Positions 6,899 through 15,800 are shown, numbered from the stretch's first letter. The stretch: 64,000 nucleotides of DNA from Lachnospiraceae bacterium (GCA_014804755.1 JAAUZE010000026.1:62001-126000); one strand, 5' to 3'. The notes: a model not told the origin generated them from the sequence alone. Numbers and translations are program-made.

Positions 6899-8602
6899 CT
6901 ATACGGTAATTCGGTAGAATGATCTGAAATAGCCGTCTGCCGCCAGCAGTTCTTCGAAGCTTCCCTGTTCGATCACATTTCCGTTCTTCATGACAATGAC
7001 CTGATCGTACTTACGTAATAAAGCCTCGTCCAGATTATGCGTAACGATAATTCTGGTAGTTTTATCGTCCTCATTCAGCAGAGTAGATAAAATAGACCAG
7101 GTATTTTCGGCGTCTAATGCGGCTGTTGCCTCGTCCATTAAGAGGACGGAGGACTTATGTAATAAGCTTCGGGCAATGGAAATCCGCTGCTTCTCCCCTC
7201 CGGAAAGATTCGAACCGTATTCACCGCAGTCATAATCAAGTCCTTTTTCTTCGATCAGCGCCTTTAATCCGGATAATGCGATCGCCCGATTGATCTCGGC
7301 ATCGGGAAAGTCTCGAAACAGCGTGATGTTGTCTTTCATGCTGGCATCAAAAATAAATACATTTTGCTGGACAACGGCAACATTATCATAAAGACTTTCC
7401 AAAGAAATATCTCTTAATTCTTTTTCACCGATAAAAATGTTTCCCTGATACCCGTCATTGCTGTGCAATAATAAATTCAGCAGCGTAGACTTGCCGGAAC
7501 CGGACGGTCCCACGATGGCATATCGTTTTCCGGCTTCAAAGACAAGGTTCACATCCTCTAACACGTTCTTGCCCTCTTCATAGCCAAAAGACACATTCGT
7601 TAACCGAATCTCATGCCCGGACACCGGAAGCGCGTATACGCCCTGCTCTGATACGGAACCGGACAATAAGTTTTCTAATTTAAAAATCAATTGTTTTGCC
7701 GCTTTCCGTGCACTGAGCAGCTCCGGCAGCGTCTGGATCGGACCCAGCACAAAGTTCATGAGCTGCACAAAAGCTACGGCAACACCGATCGTAATATAGC
7801 TGCGATGTACAAAATAAATGCCAAGGAAAAAGATTCCTACATGTACCAAAGCCCCCGTATACTGAGAAACGATATTCACCAGCGTCAGTATCATTCGTCT
7901 GCTGTATTTTGCGTTTTCCAGCTCCTGATTGGATTTATCATACAGTTTTGTGATCGGTTTTTCTGTCTTAAACGCCTTGATGACCGGAAATCCTTCTATG
8001 ATCTCTTTGATCGTGCTGAGGCTGATATCATTTTTTTCACTTACCAGTTTTTCCGCTGTGGAAGCCTTGTTTCCGAACAGCATGGAAACTGCAAAAGCAA
8101 GCGCGCTTGCCGCAATCGAGATTAGTGTTAACGGCCAGTGATACCAGAGCATCATGCCAAATGCCACTACAAGCTGGATCATTCGGATCGTGATCGTAAA
8201 TATTCCGAGCAGATAGTTATTTTCTATCGAGGCAAGGTCATTGCTCATTGCCGATAAAAACGTGCTGTTGTCTGCGATTTTGTAATCATTTAACGTATGT
8301 CCGAGCAGCGTTTCCATCGCGGTTTTCTTGTACTGCAGCATTGCTTTGCGCACAAAGTGGCTGTGTGTCACCCGGAAAATAAGCTGTGCGATGACGACTG
8401 CAATAAACAGGACAATAAAGATGACCGCTAATTCTGACAGCGTAAAATGGCCCTGATCTCCGGCGGAATCAAACAATTCCTGCATAAGCCAGGCAAAACC
8501 GACATCGAAAGCATTGGCGAATGATAAGAAGAGGATACTGATAGCGAAGATCAAGCGATTGTTTCGAAAAAAGGACTTCTTTAGAAAATGGTTCTTGTTC
8601 AT
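6899..8602 (-). CDS. ABC exporter, fused permease-ATPase
   Basis: A 567-residue type I (ABCB-like) half transporter. Residues 1-310 hold six membrane segments; about 330-567 hold the nucleotide-binding domain, with Walker A GPSGSGKST, signature LSGGEKQR, Walker B VLLMDEATAALD with the catalytic Glu, and His in IVTHNLDEA. All residues needed for a catalytically complete homodimer are present. The ATG start has AAGGAG eight bases before it, and a good promoter lies at 8644-8672 on the same strand. The substrate cannot be inferred; no peptidase domain or precursor peptide gene was found beside it. Confidence 0.9.
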   Translation of the reverse strand: MNKNHFLKKSFFRNNRLIFAISILFLSFANAFDVGFAWLMQELFDSAGDQGHFTLSELAVIFIVLFIAVVIAQLIFRVTHSHFVRKAMLQYKKTAMETLLGHTLNDYKIADNSTFLSAMSNDLASIENNYLLGIFTITIRMIQLVVAFGMMLWYHWPLTLISIAASALAFAVSMLFGNKASTAEKLVSEKNDISLSTIKEIIEGFPVIKAFKTEKPITKLYDKSNQELENAKYSRRMILTLVNIVSQYTGALVHVGIFFLGIYFVHRSYITIGVAVAFVQLMNFVLGPIQTLPELLSARKAAKQLIFKLENLLSGSVSEQGVYALPVSGHEIRLTNVSFGYEEGKNVLEDVNLVFEAGKRYAIVGPSGSGKSTLLNLLLHSNDGYQGNIFIGEKELRDISLESLYDNVAVVQQNVFIFDASMKDNITLFRDFPDAEINRAIALSGLKALIEEKGLDYDCGEYGSNLSGGEKQRISIARSLLHKSSVLLMDEATAALDAENTWSILSTLLNEDDKTTRIIVTHNLDEALLRKYDQVIVMKNGNVIEQGSFEELLAADGYFRSFYRITV

Positions 8603-8643
8603 GGCGCAGCTCCTTGTACGTTTTTGTTAAGCATATCAAATAG

Positions 8644-8672
8644 ATTTTAAACCAAATAACATTGATTGGCAA
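8644..8672 (-). promoter_or_regulatory. Promoter of the ABC exporter gene
   Basis: On the minus strand, TTGCCA (8672-8667) and TAAAAT (8649-8644) are 17 bases apart, about 45 bases before the start codon. Confidence 0.65.
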
Positions 8673-8731
8673 ATTACTTCAATAAAATGCCTTTTTACAA
8701 CAAGCGTTTTTCACAGAATGCGCGGACATGC

Positions 8732-8737
8732 TATAAT
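8732..8737 (+). promoter_or_regulatory. Extended -10 (TGC-TATAAT) before the LytTR regulator
   Basis: TATAAT preceded by TGC matches an extended -10. The transcript would begin at the edge of the hairpin-rich repeat that follows and reach the LytTR gene at 8894. Confidence 0.5.
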
Positions 8738-8741
8738 GAAA

Positions 8742-8880
8742 GGGCGCAGAAGAAAAGCAAGCGGCCGCAGCGAAGCTGCGGACATTTGCTTTTCCTGCGC
8801 CCTTACCGAGCAAACATCCGGCGAAGCCGGATAAGACAGCGCGTCAGCGCGAGTTTGCGAGGAGAAAAAAAGAAAAGCAA
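8742..8880. repeat. Hairpin-rich repeat element in the LytTR leader
   Basis: Nested inverted repeats fill this stretch. GGGCGCAG plus AAAAGCAA at the left pair with TTGCTTTT plus CTGCGCCC, enclosing CCGCAG-CGAAG-CTGCGG. A second unit has GCAAAC and GTTTGC arms enclosing ATCCGGC-GAA-GCCGGAT and GCGCGTCAGCGCG. It contains no gene and resembles other multi-hairpin elements in this window (50.7 and 52.5 kb) in design. Confidence 0.75.
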
Positions 8881-8893
8881 GAGGAGTCATACC

Positions 8894-9640
8894 ATGAGAA
8901 TCGCGGTCTGTGATGATGAACGGGAAATCAGAGAGGATGTCGGGCAAAAAATCAGGCATTTTCTGCCGGAGGCGGAGGTATGCCTTTATGAGAGTGCAGA
9001 GCGGCTTTTGACGGAACAGGAAATGCCGGACATTCTTTTTTTAGATATTAAGATGAATGGCATGAGTGGTATGGAGCTGGCGGAGAGGCTGCGCAGACGG
9101 GACGGGGATGTCACGATCATTTTTTTGACGGCGCTTAAGGAGTATGTGTACCGGGCGTTTGATGTGGGGGCGTTTCACTATCTGCTAAAGCCGGTCGATA
9201 CGGTTAAATTCTACGGGGTCTTGGAAAAAGCGGTCGCCGAACGACAGCGTATCCGCGAATCGGCGCTTCTGCGCGGAGCGCATGCGGAGGCGAGCCTGAC
9301 GATTAAGAATAAGGCGCGGACAGAGAAGGTATATCTTTCAGAAATTGTGTATCTGGAGGTGTTTAACCGTAAGGTGACGCTTCACAAGATGCAGGGTGAG
9401 ATTGAATTTTACGGACGCCTGAAGGAGTTAGAGCAGCGGCTGAGTGCAGATTTTGTGCGCTGCCACAGGTCGTATGTCGTAAATCTGCGTTATGTAAGGC
9501 GCTACGACGGTGCAGAGATCATGTTGGAGAACGGGGACAGCGTGCTGGTGGCGAAAACCAAATATGCCGAGTTCGTCCGCCGATATATGGATTATATCCG
9601 AAAACGGGAGGAGGAGTGGCGTGGAACCGGAAATCTATGA
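8894..9640 (+). CDS. LytTR-family response regulator
   Basis: A 248-residue regulator of the AgrA/LytR type. The receiver domain (1-120) has the acidic pair in VCDDEREI, the phospho-acceptor in ILFLDIKMNGMSG, Thr in IIFLTAL and Lys in YLLKPVD. The LytTR DNA-binding domain (about 140-240) includes VYLSEIVYLEVFNRKVTLH and FVRCHRSYVVNLRYV. The ATG at 8894 follows AAGAGGAG; a longer in-frame reading upstream runs through the hairpin repeat and is unlikely. It overlaps the kinase gene by 20 bases, so the two form one two-component system. No autoinducer peptide gene or AgrB-like protein was found nearby. Confidence 0.92.
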   Translation: MRIAVCDDEREIREDVGQKIRHFLPEAEVCLYESAERLLTEQEMPDILFLDIKMNGMSGMELAERLRRRDGDVTIIFLTALKEYVYRAFDVGAFHYLLKPVDTVKFYGVLEKAVAERQRIRESALLRGAHAEASLTIKNKARTEKVYLSEIVYLEVFNRKVTLHKMQGEIEFYGRLKELEQRLSADFVRCHRSYVVNLRYVRRYDGAEIMLENGDSVLVAKTKYAEFVRRYMDYIRKREEEWRGTGNL

Positions 9641-11141
9641 CCTGTACTATGAGATCGCGAGCGGCGTCAGCCGCGTAGTAAAACAACTTATCATCGCAAT
9701 CCTGTTTGCGGGGCTGTGCAGGCATTTTATGGTGAATGTCAAAGCAAGGCGGCGCGTGTGGATGGTCGGAGCAGCATATTTTGTCATGGTGGTTGTGTAT
9801 CTGTGTGTACCGACTGAGGTTCATGCCTTTATCGTATATTTGGTCGCGATATTAGTGGCATTTCTTGTGCTGTGTATGCTGGAAAAAGAAAATAGACAGG
9901 TCAAATTTCTGCTGTGTTATATCTTCTTTTCCGTGCGCTGGGTCGCGTCCTCACTGTCGACGGAGTTGACTTATTTTGCGGAGGTCCGGATTGAAGAATG
10001 GGTGATCTTGAGATCCGGCATATCGCAGGAGAGTATGATGCGAACTCTGTATTTCATTTTTTGCGGGGCGCGCGTGATAGAATGCGTGTTGACTGCCCTG
10101 ATCGTGTACGGGATTTGTAAGGGCATTGAGCGGATGTTCTTTTTTAACAGGAGCGGTATGGAAAAAAAAGAAATGCTGCTGCTCATGCTGCCGGCAACCA
10201 TGGGTATGCTTTATTTTATCTCGAATGAGCGGAATGTGATTGTGGTTTTGGAAAAGACCGATAGGTATCTGAGTGAAATGATCCCGGAGTTTACGTTGAT
10301 GGAGTCTGCCATGGAGATGATTCTGATCGCGGCGATCATGTCCATGCTCTGGCTCTATCAAAAGCTCAAACAGGAGCAGGCAAAAAAGCAGAGTGACAGG
10401 CTGCTTTTGCAGGAAGTAAAAAGCATGCGCGCGCATATCGAGGAGGTGGAACGGCTGCATGATGGTCTGCGGGGGATGCGTCATGATATGAAAAATCACA
10501 TCAGCGTCCTTTGGGGACTCATGGATCGCGGTGCGTATGGGCAGGCGCAGGCGTATTTGGATTCGCTGGGGCGATCGTATACCGGGGAGGCAGGCAAATC
10601 CGGAGCGGTGTATGCCGGAAAGCAGCCGGAGGAAAAAGGCATGGGGGATGCCGGAAGACAGCCGGAAGGAGAAGCCACGGAGCATGGCGCGGGAAAAGCT
10701 GTGCGGGAGACGGAAATCATGACAGGAAATCCTGTGACGGACGTTATCCTTTCAGAACACCGCCGTCGGATCACGGAAGCGGGAATGATGTTTGAGGCGG
10801 ATTTTCATTATCCTGACAGTGCGGCGGTGGACGCGTTTGATCTCAGCGTAATCTTGGATAATGCACTGACGAATGCGCGGGAAGCGGCGCCGCGGGGAGG
10901 ACGGATACGAATACGCAGTTTTCGGGAACACCGGGCCTATCTGATCGTGATTGAGAATACGTTTGAGGGAGAACTTGTGGGGTGCGGGGCAGAAGGATTA
11001 CCGATGACGACGAAGCAGCCGGCGGAGGAGCACGGGTTTGGACTGCGCCACATAAAAACGGTCGTGGAGCGGTATCACGGTGCCATGACGATCGAACAAA
11101 AAGGGGATATGGTAGTTTTAAGTATGATGCTGTGTATTTGA
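9621..11141 (+). CDS. GHKL (AgrC-like) sensor histidine kinase
   Basis: A 506-residue membrane kinase, partner of the LytTR regulator. Residues 1-250 contain about six hydrophobic segments forming the sensor. The dimerisation helix holds the phospho-acceptor His in GMRHDMKNHISVLWG. The GHKL ATPase domain shows NALTNAREA and the glycine-rich GFGLRHIKTVVERYHG. Between the two, at about residues 320-370, is a Gly/Glu/Ala-rich low-complexity insert with two AGxQPE units, encoded by a short DNA repeat (about 10614-10670). The start is GTG, with GGGAGGAGG at 9606-9614 before it. Ligand unknown. Confidence 0.88.
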   Translation: MEPEIYDLYYEIASGVSRVVKQLIIAILFAGLCRHFMVNVKARRRVWMVGAAYFVMVVVYLCVPTEVHAFIVYLVAILVAFLVLCMLEKENRQVKFLLCYIFFSVRWVASSLSTELTYFAEVRIEEWVILRSGISQESMMRTLYFIFCGARVIECVLTALIVYGICKGIERMFFFNRSGMEKKEMLLLMLPATMGMLYFISNERNVIVVLEKTDRYLSEMIPEFTLMESAMEMILIAAIMSMLWLYQKLKQEQAKKQSDRLLLQEVKSMRAHIEEVERLHDGLRGMRHDMKNHISVLWGLMDRGAYGQAQAYLDSLGRSYTGEAGKSGAVYAGKQPEEKGMGDAGRQPEGEATEHGAGKAVRETEIMTGNPVTDVILSEHRRRITEAGMMFEADFHYPDSAAVDAFDLSVILDNALTNAREAAPRGGRIRIRSFREHRAYLIVIENTFEGELVGCGAEGLPMTTKQPAEEHGFGLRHIKTVVERYHGAMTIEQKGDMVVLSMMLCI

Positions 11142-11282
11142 TTTTCGGGAGGGCCGCTTTCAAAATGTGAAATTTATATACAAACGGGAAATCTGGGTTG
11201 CAATCGACCTTGGAAAATGATAGTGAATTCTGGTGGAGTATGGTATCATTGTAGTAAATAATTGTTTGGGAGATTTTGGAAC

Positions 11283-12374
11283 ATGATAGAAGAAGGTTTG
11301 ATGAAATTTCTCTGCCAGAAAACCGAATTGGAAGAACTGGGCAATGAAGAGCTGCTGCAGGTTTGTCCGGAATTTGGAGAATCCATCAGCAAAGCGTTCA
11401 ACAGCAATAACGTCATTTCATTCACAATAGAACTGGGCGAACATTTGCAGGAAATGGATTTGTACAAGGCAAGTCTTTTGACGAATTTTATAGGCTTTGT
11501 TTGTGAAAAAAAGGAAGATACCTCAGCGGGAGAGGGATTGATTCATTTCTTTGCTTTAGCGTGCGAAAAGGTGTATGAATTATTCCAAAATCTGGAGCAG
11601 AGCGAAAATCAGGACGAGGATGGTGAATACGACGAGGAACAAGAACTGGACATTTCCAAAATTTACCTAAAAAATTCGGATCAAGCGAGAGCCTACTGCG
11701 GATTTCATATTTTGTGCGTCTCCGCAATGGCCTTTCTGACCAGAGGCGCCAGTCTGAGGAAGATGCTTGCTGATCTGGAACTGGGAGAAAAAATCCGTTA
11801 TCTGACCGAGGAGACGCCTCAGAGTCCGTATCTCAAATCAATTACTTATGTGAACAGCATGCTGAAAACCTGCTCCAACCAGAAACTGTTGGTTTTACAG
11901 CCGTCAAGGCAACAGGGATTTTATGCAACAGTAAATGATTTAAACAACTGCTTTCATCTGCTTTTTCTGCTGGAAGAACAGGTTGTGGAGAAATTCGGCG
12001 CAAAATACGGCGCGGAGAAGTTTTTTGCGGATGAGTCGCTGGTGCGGTTAGCGCATGGAGAGTATCCGCAGGAAGCGTGGGAGAAAAGCTATTCCACCCG
12101 TTTTATGGAATGTAATTACACCACGGCGGATCACGCGGCATTTAAAAATGATGATTCCATGAGAATGATTTGGGGTGAAATGCCGCCGGATTATATTCCG
12201 GCCATTGGCGGATATGGGGTGATTGTGCTGTTAGAGACTACGGTACGCCGTAGCTTCGACGCTCCCTTTCTGTTCGTTCCGCACATTGCCTTAAAACCGT
12301 ATGTCCGGATTGAGAGGGAACTTACGGCAAAGGAATACGCGGCATGGATGGAGAAGATTGCCAAGGAGGGATGA
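11283..12374 (+). CDS. Hypothetical protein, acidic, unknown family
   Basis: A 363-residue soluble acidic protein that I do not recognise. It has no signal peptide or membrane segment. A low-complexity acidic stretch (ENQDEDGEYDEEQEL) lies near residue 110. The C-terminal third contains FMECNYTTADHAAFKNDD and MPPDYIPAIGGYG, which may be a small domain. The ATG at 11283 is chosen because GGGAG lies ten bases before it. Only four bases separate its stop from the YhcG-like gene, so they were probably one operon, but no functional link is known. Confidence 0.6.
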   Translation: MIEEGLMKFLCQKTELEELGNEELLQVCPEFGESISKAFNSNNVISFTIELGEHLQEMDLYKASLLTNFIGFVCEKKEDTSAGEGLIHFFALACEKVYELFQNLEQSENQDEDGEYDEEQELDISKIYLKNSDQARAYCGFHILCVSAMAFLTRGASLRKMLADLELGEKIRYLTEETPQSPYLKSITYVNSMLKTCSNQKLLVLQPSRQQGFYATVNDLNNCFHLLFLLEEQVVEKFGAKYGAEKFFADESLVRLAHGEYPQEAWEKSYSTRFMECNYTTADHAAFKNDDSMRMIWGEMPPDYIPAIGGYGVIVLLETTVRRSFDAPFLFVPHIALKPYVRIERELTAKEYAAWMEKIAKEG

Positions 12375-12378
12375 TAAA

Positions 12379-13401
12379 ATGGATGACTTCGATTTAACTT
12401 CGTATGAGGATATTTACTCAGAAATAAAGGAAATGCTCTTGCTGTCGCGCAATCAGGCATATAGCGCGGTCAATTTTGCGATGGTGCAGGCCTATTGGCA
12501 GATTGGGCGCATTATCATAGAACACGAGCAGGACGGAAATGTGCGGGCCGGTTACGGAAAAGCTGTGCTGCAGGAGTTGTCCAGCCGTTTGACCAAGGAC
12601 TTTGGCAAAGGCTTTTCTGTGCGGACATTGCAGCAGATGAAGAAATTTTATGTGATGTTTCCAAATACGAACGCACTGCGTTCGCAATTGACATGGACGC
12701 ACTATCGCCTCCTGTTGTCGGTGGAAAACGAGCAGGCAAGGCGGTGGTATATGGATGAGGCAATCGCATCCGCATGGTCGAGCCGCCAATTAGAACGGCA
12801 GATTTCTACATTGTATTATGAGCGCCTTCTTGCAAGTAGAGATCAAACGCCCGTGAGAGATGAAGCTATGGAACTTACAGCTCCTTTGACTGCGGAGAAC
12901 TTCATTAAAGATCCTTATGTGCTCGAGTTTCTTGACCTGAAAAATTATCCGGCACTGCGGGAGTCGGATTTGGAATAGGCATTGATTGATAAATTGCAGG
13001 AATTCCTACTGGAGTTGGGGCGCGGTTTCTGTTTTGCCGCCAGACAGAAACTGATGCGCTATGAAGACGAGGATCTTTATCTTGACCTCGTGTTTTATCA
13101 CAGTATCTTGAAATGCCATGTGCTGATTGATCTGAAAATCGGCAAGCTGACTCACGGTGACATCGGACAGATGGATAGTTACATTCGGATGTTCGATGCG
13201 CTTTACAAAAACGAGGATGACAATCCCACCATTGGCATCATCCTGTGTTCCCAGAAGAATGAGGCAATCGTCAAATACTCTGTTTTGAATGATGCCCAAC
13301 AGGTTTTCGCTTCGCGCTATCGTTTTGCACTGCCTACTGCTGAAGAATTACAGCATGAAATTGAAGCTGAGCGCAGACGGATTGAGGAGCAGGAGGGATG
13401 A
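12379..13401 (+). pseudogene. YhcG-like DUF1016/PDDEXK nuclease, split by an in-frame amber codon
   Basis: The two halves belong to one protein of the YhcG family: an N-terminal DUF1016 domain (12379-12975, with AYWQIGRIIIEHEQDG and FSVRTLQQMKKFY) and a C-terminal PDDEXK nuclease domain (12979-13401, with LYLDLVFYHSILKCHVLIDL and KIGKLTHGDIGQMDSY). They lie in the same frame and are separated only by TAG at 12976-12978, in ESDLE-stop-ALIDKLQ, where relatives commonly have Gln or another residue. A single CAG-to-TAG change would explain it. Other genes here end in TAG, so amber is a normal stop. ATG at 12379 has AAGGAGG before it. Such proteins often sit beside type I restriction loci, matching the HsdR stub downstream. 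Confidence 0.88.
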
Positions 13402-13523
13402 GTATGTCGGGAATTACAAACACAAGAGGAAGTGGCCTAGAAGCCCTCATTGTAAAATATTTGGTTGAGCAGAACGGTTATGAAGAGGGAAATAATGCCG
13501 ATTATCTTGGTATGGGAAAATAA
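13398..13523 (+). pseudogene. HsdR (type I restriction R subunit) N-terminal stub
   Basis: ATG overlaps the YhcG stop (ATGA) and opens a 41-residue frame containing GITNTRGSGLEALIVKYLVE, then QNGYEEGNNADY, ending LGMGK-stop. This strongly resembles the first ~40 residues of type I restriction endonuclease R subunits, which are normally about 1000 residues long. Everything after NADY is missing and no hsdM or hsdS gene is nearby. It is therefore read as what remains of a deleted restriction system. The family match is from memory of the motif, not from a search. Confidence 0.75.
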
Positions 13524-13751
13524 TAAGTAGAGGGAAAGGGGCTGTATCGGCTTTTTCCTGTATCACACCAAGAAAATGTTCATTGACAACAAAATAGTAA
13601 CGTGTGTGCCGCGTTCGGTCGAAAAGATAAGAGAAGGCAGGTAGTAAAGGACAGGGATGTTCCGTGGGCATGGAACGGGTGAAAACATATGTATGGATTT
13701 CGGGAGTTTGCCAGGCACCTGCCAATAAAAAACCATGGAAGGGAGATTCAT

Positions 13752-14627
13752 ATGAGAGTAGAGAACGGAAATAACGCGGCAGGCGCATCGGGCGCAGGAA
13801 TCATGATGGCTGCAGGGATGCTCGGTCAAAGTGAGGATGCGCAGTCAAAGAGCATTCGGAAACAGATAGAGGAAAAGCAGCAGGAGCTTTCCGAATTGTC
13901 CTCCAAGGAGGATATGAGTCCTGAGGAAAAAATGAAAAAGCGTCAAGAGCTGACAAAGGAAATCTCCGATTTGAATATGCAGCTCAGACAGCATCAGATG
14001 GAAAAACGGATGCTGGAAAGAGCGGAGAAGCAGAAACAGAGCCAAAATGCACAGAATGCAGGGGCGCAGGGAGCGGGGAGCGCATCTAAGGGAAAGGGTA
14101 AGACACAGGCAGCAGGTCTTTCTACAGAGGGGATGTCCGCGATGCTTTCCGCTGACGCTTCCATGAAGCAGGCAAAGGTACAGGGCAGTGTCTCGAACAA
14201 AATGGAAAACCGCGCAGGCGTATTAGAGTCGGAGATCAAGCTTGATTCCGCTCGTGGAGGTTCGACGGAGGGAAAAGAGGCCGCACTCGCAGATGTGAGG
14301 GCAAGGGCTGAAAATGCGGCGAATGCGCAGGCGGGTTCACTGCGCGAGGCAAATGAAAGCGCACGCGAGGCGGCGGAAGCGGAGCGCAGCAATACCGCGG
14401 AGCGCACGGAGAAGACGGAGCGCAGCCAAACGGAACATGGCGGACAGTCGAAAAATGCGGAAAAAACAAATACGGAAGACATGGATTCTGCAAAGGGGAA
14501 CCCTGTCCAAAAAACAGAAGCCGGGCAGGATGAAAATAAAAATGCACAGGGAATGGCAGGTAACATGGATATCGGAAGGGAAAAATCACAGTCAGAGCTG
14601 TACCCTCCGGTAGATGTCAGGATTTGA
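13752..14627 (+). CDS. FlxA-like coiled-coil protein
   Basis: A 291-residue, very hydrophilic protein. Residues 30-105 form a coiled coil with IRKQIEEKQQELSELSSKED then MSPEEKMKKRQELTKEISDL, which matches the FlxA-like family common in Lachnospiraceae. From about 105 to the end the protein is low complexity (Gln, Ala, Glu, Ser, Asn), probably disordered. No signal peptide or membrane segment. The ATG at 13752 follows GGAAGGGAG. A strong terminator follows at 14667. The biological role of these proteins is unknown; some are linked by name to flagella, but no flagellar gene is in this window. Confidence 0.7.
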   Translation: MRVENGNNAAGASGAGIMMAAGMLGQSEDAQSKSIRKQIEEKQQELSELSSKEDMSPEEKMKKRQELTKEISDLNMQLRQHQMEKRMLERAEKQKQSQNAQNAGAQGAGSASKGKGKTQAAGLSTEGMSAMLSADASMKQAKVQGSVSNKMENRAGVLESEIKLDSARGGSTEGKEAALADVRARAENAANAQAGSLREANESAREAAEAERSNTAERTEKTERSQTEHGGQSKNAEKTNTEDMDSAKGNPVQKTEAGQDENKNAQGMAGNMDIGREKSQSELYPPVDVRI

Positions 14628-14666
14628 CAGACGGGAAAAGATTTCTATAAAGTATGAGAGTGTAGA

Positions 14667-14704
14667 AAAAAGTGTACAAGTTAGCGATAACTTGTACACT
14701 TTTT
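14667..14704 (+). terminator. Terminator after the FlxA-like gene
   Basis: Perfect 13-base arms AGTGTACAAGTTA (14671-14683) and TAACTTGTACACT (14688-14700) enclose a GCGA tetraloop, flanked by an A-run and a T-run, so it can act in both directions. Confidence 0.9.
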
Positions 14705-14742
14705 ACGTATGAGTGCAAATGAAAATTTATTGAAAAAATGGA

Positions 14743-14773
14743 TTGACATTCCATCGGGTGGAAGGTATATGGT
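14743..14773 (+). promoter_or_regulatory. MerR-type promoter-operator
   Basis: TTGACA (14743-14748) and TATGGT (14768-14773) are separated by 19 bases, the unusually long spacing of MerR-controlled promoters. The spacer contains the dyad TTCCA-TCGGG-TGGAA, the expected MerR operator. It lies just upstream of the MerR gene, implying autoregulation. Confidence 0.85.
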
Positions 14774-14812
14774 TAATACAAATCTTGTGAGGAAGGGCGG
14801 TTTTCATACGCT

Positions 14813-15472
14813 ATGAAAATCAATGAAGTCGAGCAGTTAGTCGGCATCACGAAAAAGAACATTCGTTTTTATGAAGAGAAAGGGCTGTTAGAACCGAAGC
14901 GGCAGGTGCAGAACGGATATCGCGACTACTCGGAGGAGGACGTCGATATGCTAAAGCGGATCAAGCTTCTGCGGAAGCTCTCAGTTCCGATCGAGGAGAT
15001 CAAAAAACTGCAGACGAAGCATATGACGCTGGAGGACTGCTTAAGAAGGCATGAGATTTCCCTTGCACGGGAGGAAAAGAATCTTGCACAGATTCGTGAA
15101 CTATGTACGGAGCTTACCGAAACCGGTGCGGAGTTTGAAACACTTCCCACCGAGGAGCTGCTTGCGGGGATGGAAGACAGGGAGAAAGGGGGGACGCGTC
15201 TGATGAACGTGACTGCAACGGATATGAGGAGAAAAAAGAAAATTGCGCCGCTTATTGTGGCGGCTGGGGTGACGCTGTATATGGCGGTGCTTCTGGTGTT
15301 CGTCATAGCAGGAATTTTTTATTCGGGAGAATCGATACCGGGCGCGGTGATTCCGTTTATCGTCGTTGTCATCATCATGCCGCTGGTTGTGATCGGCGGG
15401 ATTTTGATTGCCGTGCGTGAGCGGTTAAAAGAGATCGGGAACGGAGAAGAGGATGATGCGGCAAAATATTAA
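14813..15472 (+). CDS. MerR-family regulator with C-terminal membrane anchor
   Basis: A 219-residue protein with a MerR winged-helix domain (1-70: IKKNIRFYEEKGLLEP would be the wing region, here KNIRFYEEKGLLEPKRQ), a long coiled coil (about 75-120), and two hydrophobic segments (about 143-168 and 175-203). Most MerR proteins are soluble, so the membrane part marks a subgroup whose signal may be sensed at the membrane. The operator with 19-base spacer lies upstream. It is followed 13 bases later by a YbjQ-like gene, likely the co-transcribed target. The inducer is unknown. Confidence 0.88.
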   Translation: MKINEVEQLVGITKKNIRFYEEKGLLEPKRQVQNGYRDYSEEDVDMLKRIKLLRKLSVPIEEIKKLQTKHMTLEDCLRRHEISLAREEKNLAQIRELCTELTETGAEFETLPTEELLAGMEDREKGGTRLMNVTATDMRRKKKIAPLIVAAGVTLYMAVLLVFVIAGIFYSGESIPGAVIPFIVVVIIMPLVVIGGILIAVRERLKEIGNGEEDDAAKY

Positions 15473-15485
15473 GGAGGGAACAAAG

Positions 15486-15800
15486 ATGCTGTTATTAAGT
15501 ATTGAATATGTGCCGGGAAAAGAGATTGAGGCACTCGGAATGGTAAAGGGAACAACGGTAAGAGCAAAGAATATCGGACGAGATTTTTTATCGGGCATGA
15601 AAAATCTGGTAGGCGGAGAAATCACCGCGTATACGGAGATGCTCAACGAGGCGCGTTCCATTGCGATCAAGCGGATGGTGGATGAGGCGGAGGCGATCGG
15701 TGCGGATGCGGTCATTGGGATCATGTACGGTTCTTCGCAGATCATGTCCGGTGCGGCGGAAATCATCGCTTACGGTACGGCGGTGAAATTTAAGGCATAA
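15486..15800 (+). CDS. YbjQ/UPF0145 family protein
   Basis: A 104-residue protein of the YbjQ (UPF0145) family, often annotated as putative heavy-metal binding. Characteristic parts are GMVKGTTVRAKNIGRDF, ITAYTEMLNEAR and AIGADAVIGI, ending with the beta-strand AEIIAYGTAVKF. Family members form pentameric rings. The ATG at 15486 follows AAGGAGGG at 15472-15479; an upstream in-frame ATG overlaps the merR stop and lacks its own ribosome site. Its place behind the MerR gene suggests it belongs to the same stress response. Confidence 0.85.
   Translation: MLLLSIEYVPGKEIEALGMVKGTTVRAKNIGRDFLSGMKNLVGGEITAYTEMLNEARSIAIKRMVDEAEAIGADAVIGIMYGSSQIMSGAAEIIAYGTAVKFKA

Noticed and set aside
8666..8893. N-terminal extension of the LytTR regulator by 76 residues
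   Set aside because: It would be coded by inverted repeats; the receiver domain begins normally at 8894 after AAGAGGAG.
9951..10685. Long minus-strand frame opposite the GHKL kinase
   Set aside because: His- and Gln-rich shadow of the kinase coding strand without family features.
8894..11141. Complete agr-like quorum-sensing locus
   Set aside because: Kinase and regulator types fit, but no AgrB-like protease or precursor peptide gene is present on either side.
12976..12978. Amber codon as a site for an unusual amino acid or genetic recoding
   Set aside because: Other genes here (csoR, trpD, lipoprotein 1) end in TAG, so it is an ordinary stop; a point mutation is simpler.
13994..14566. Long minus-strand frame opposite the FlxA-like gene
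   Set aside because: It mirrors the low-complexity coding strand, lacks a ribosome site and has no domain.
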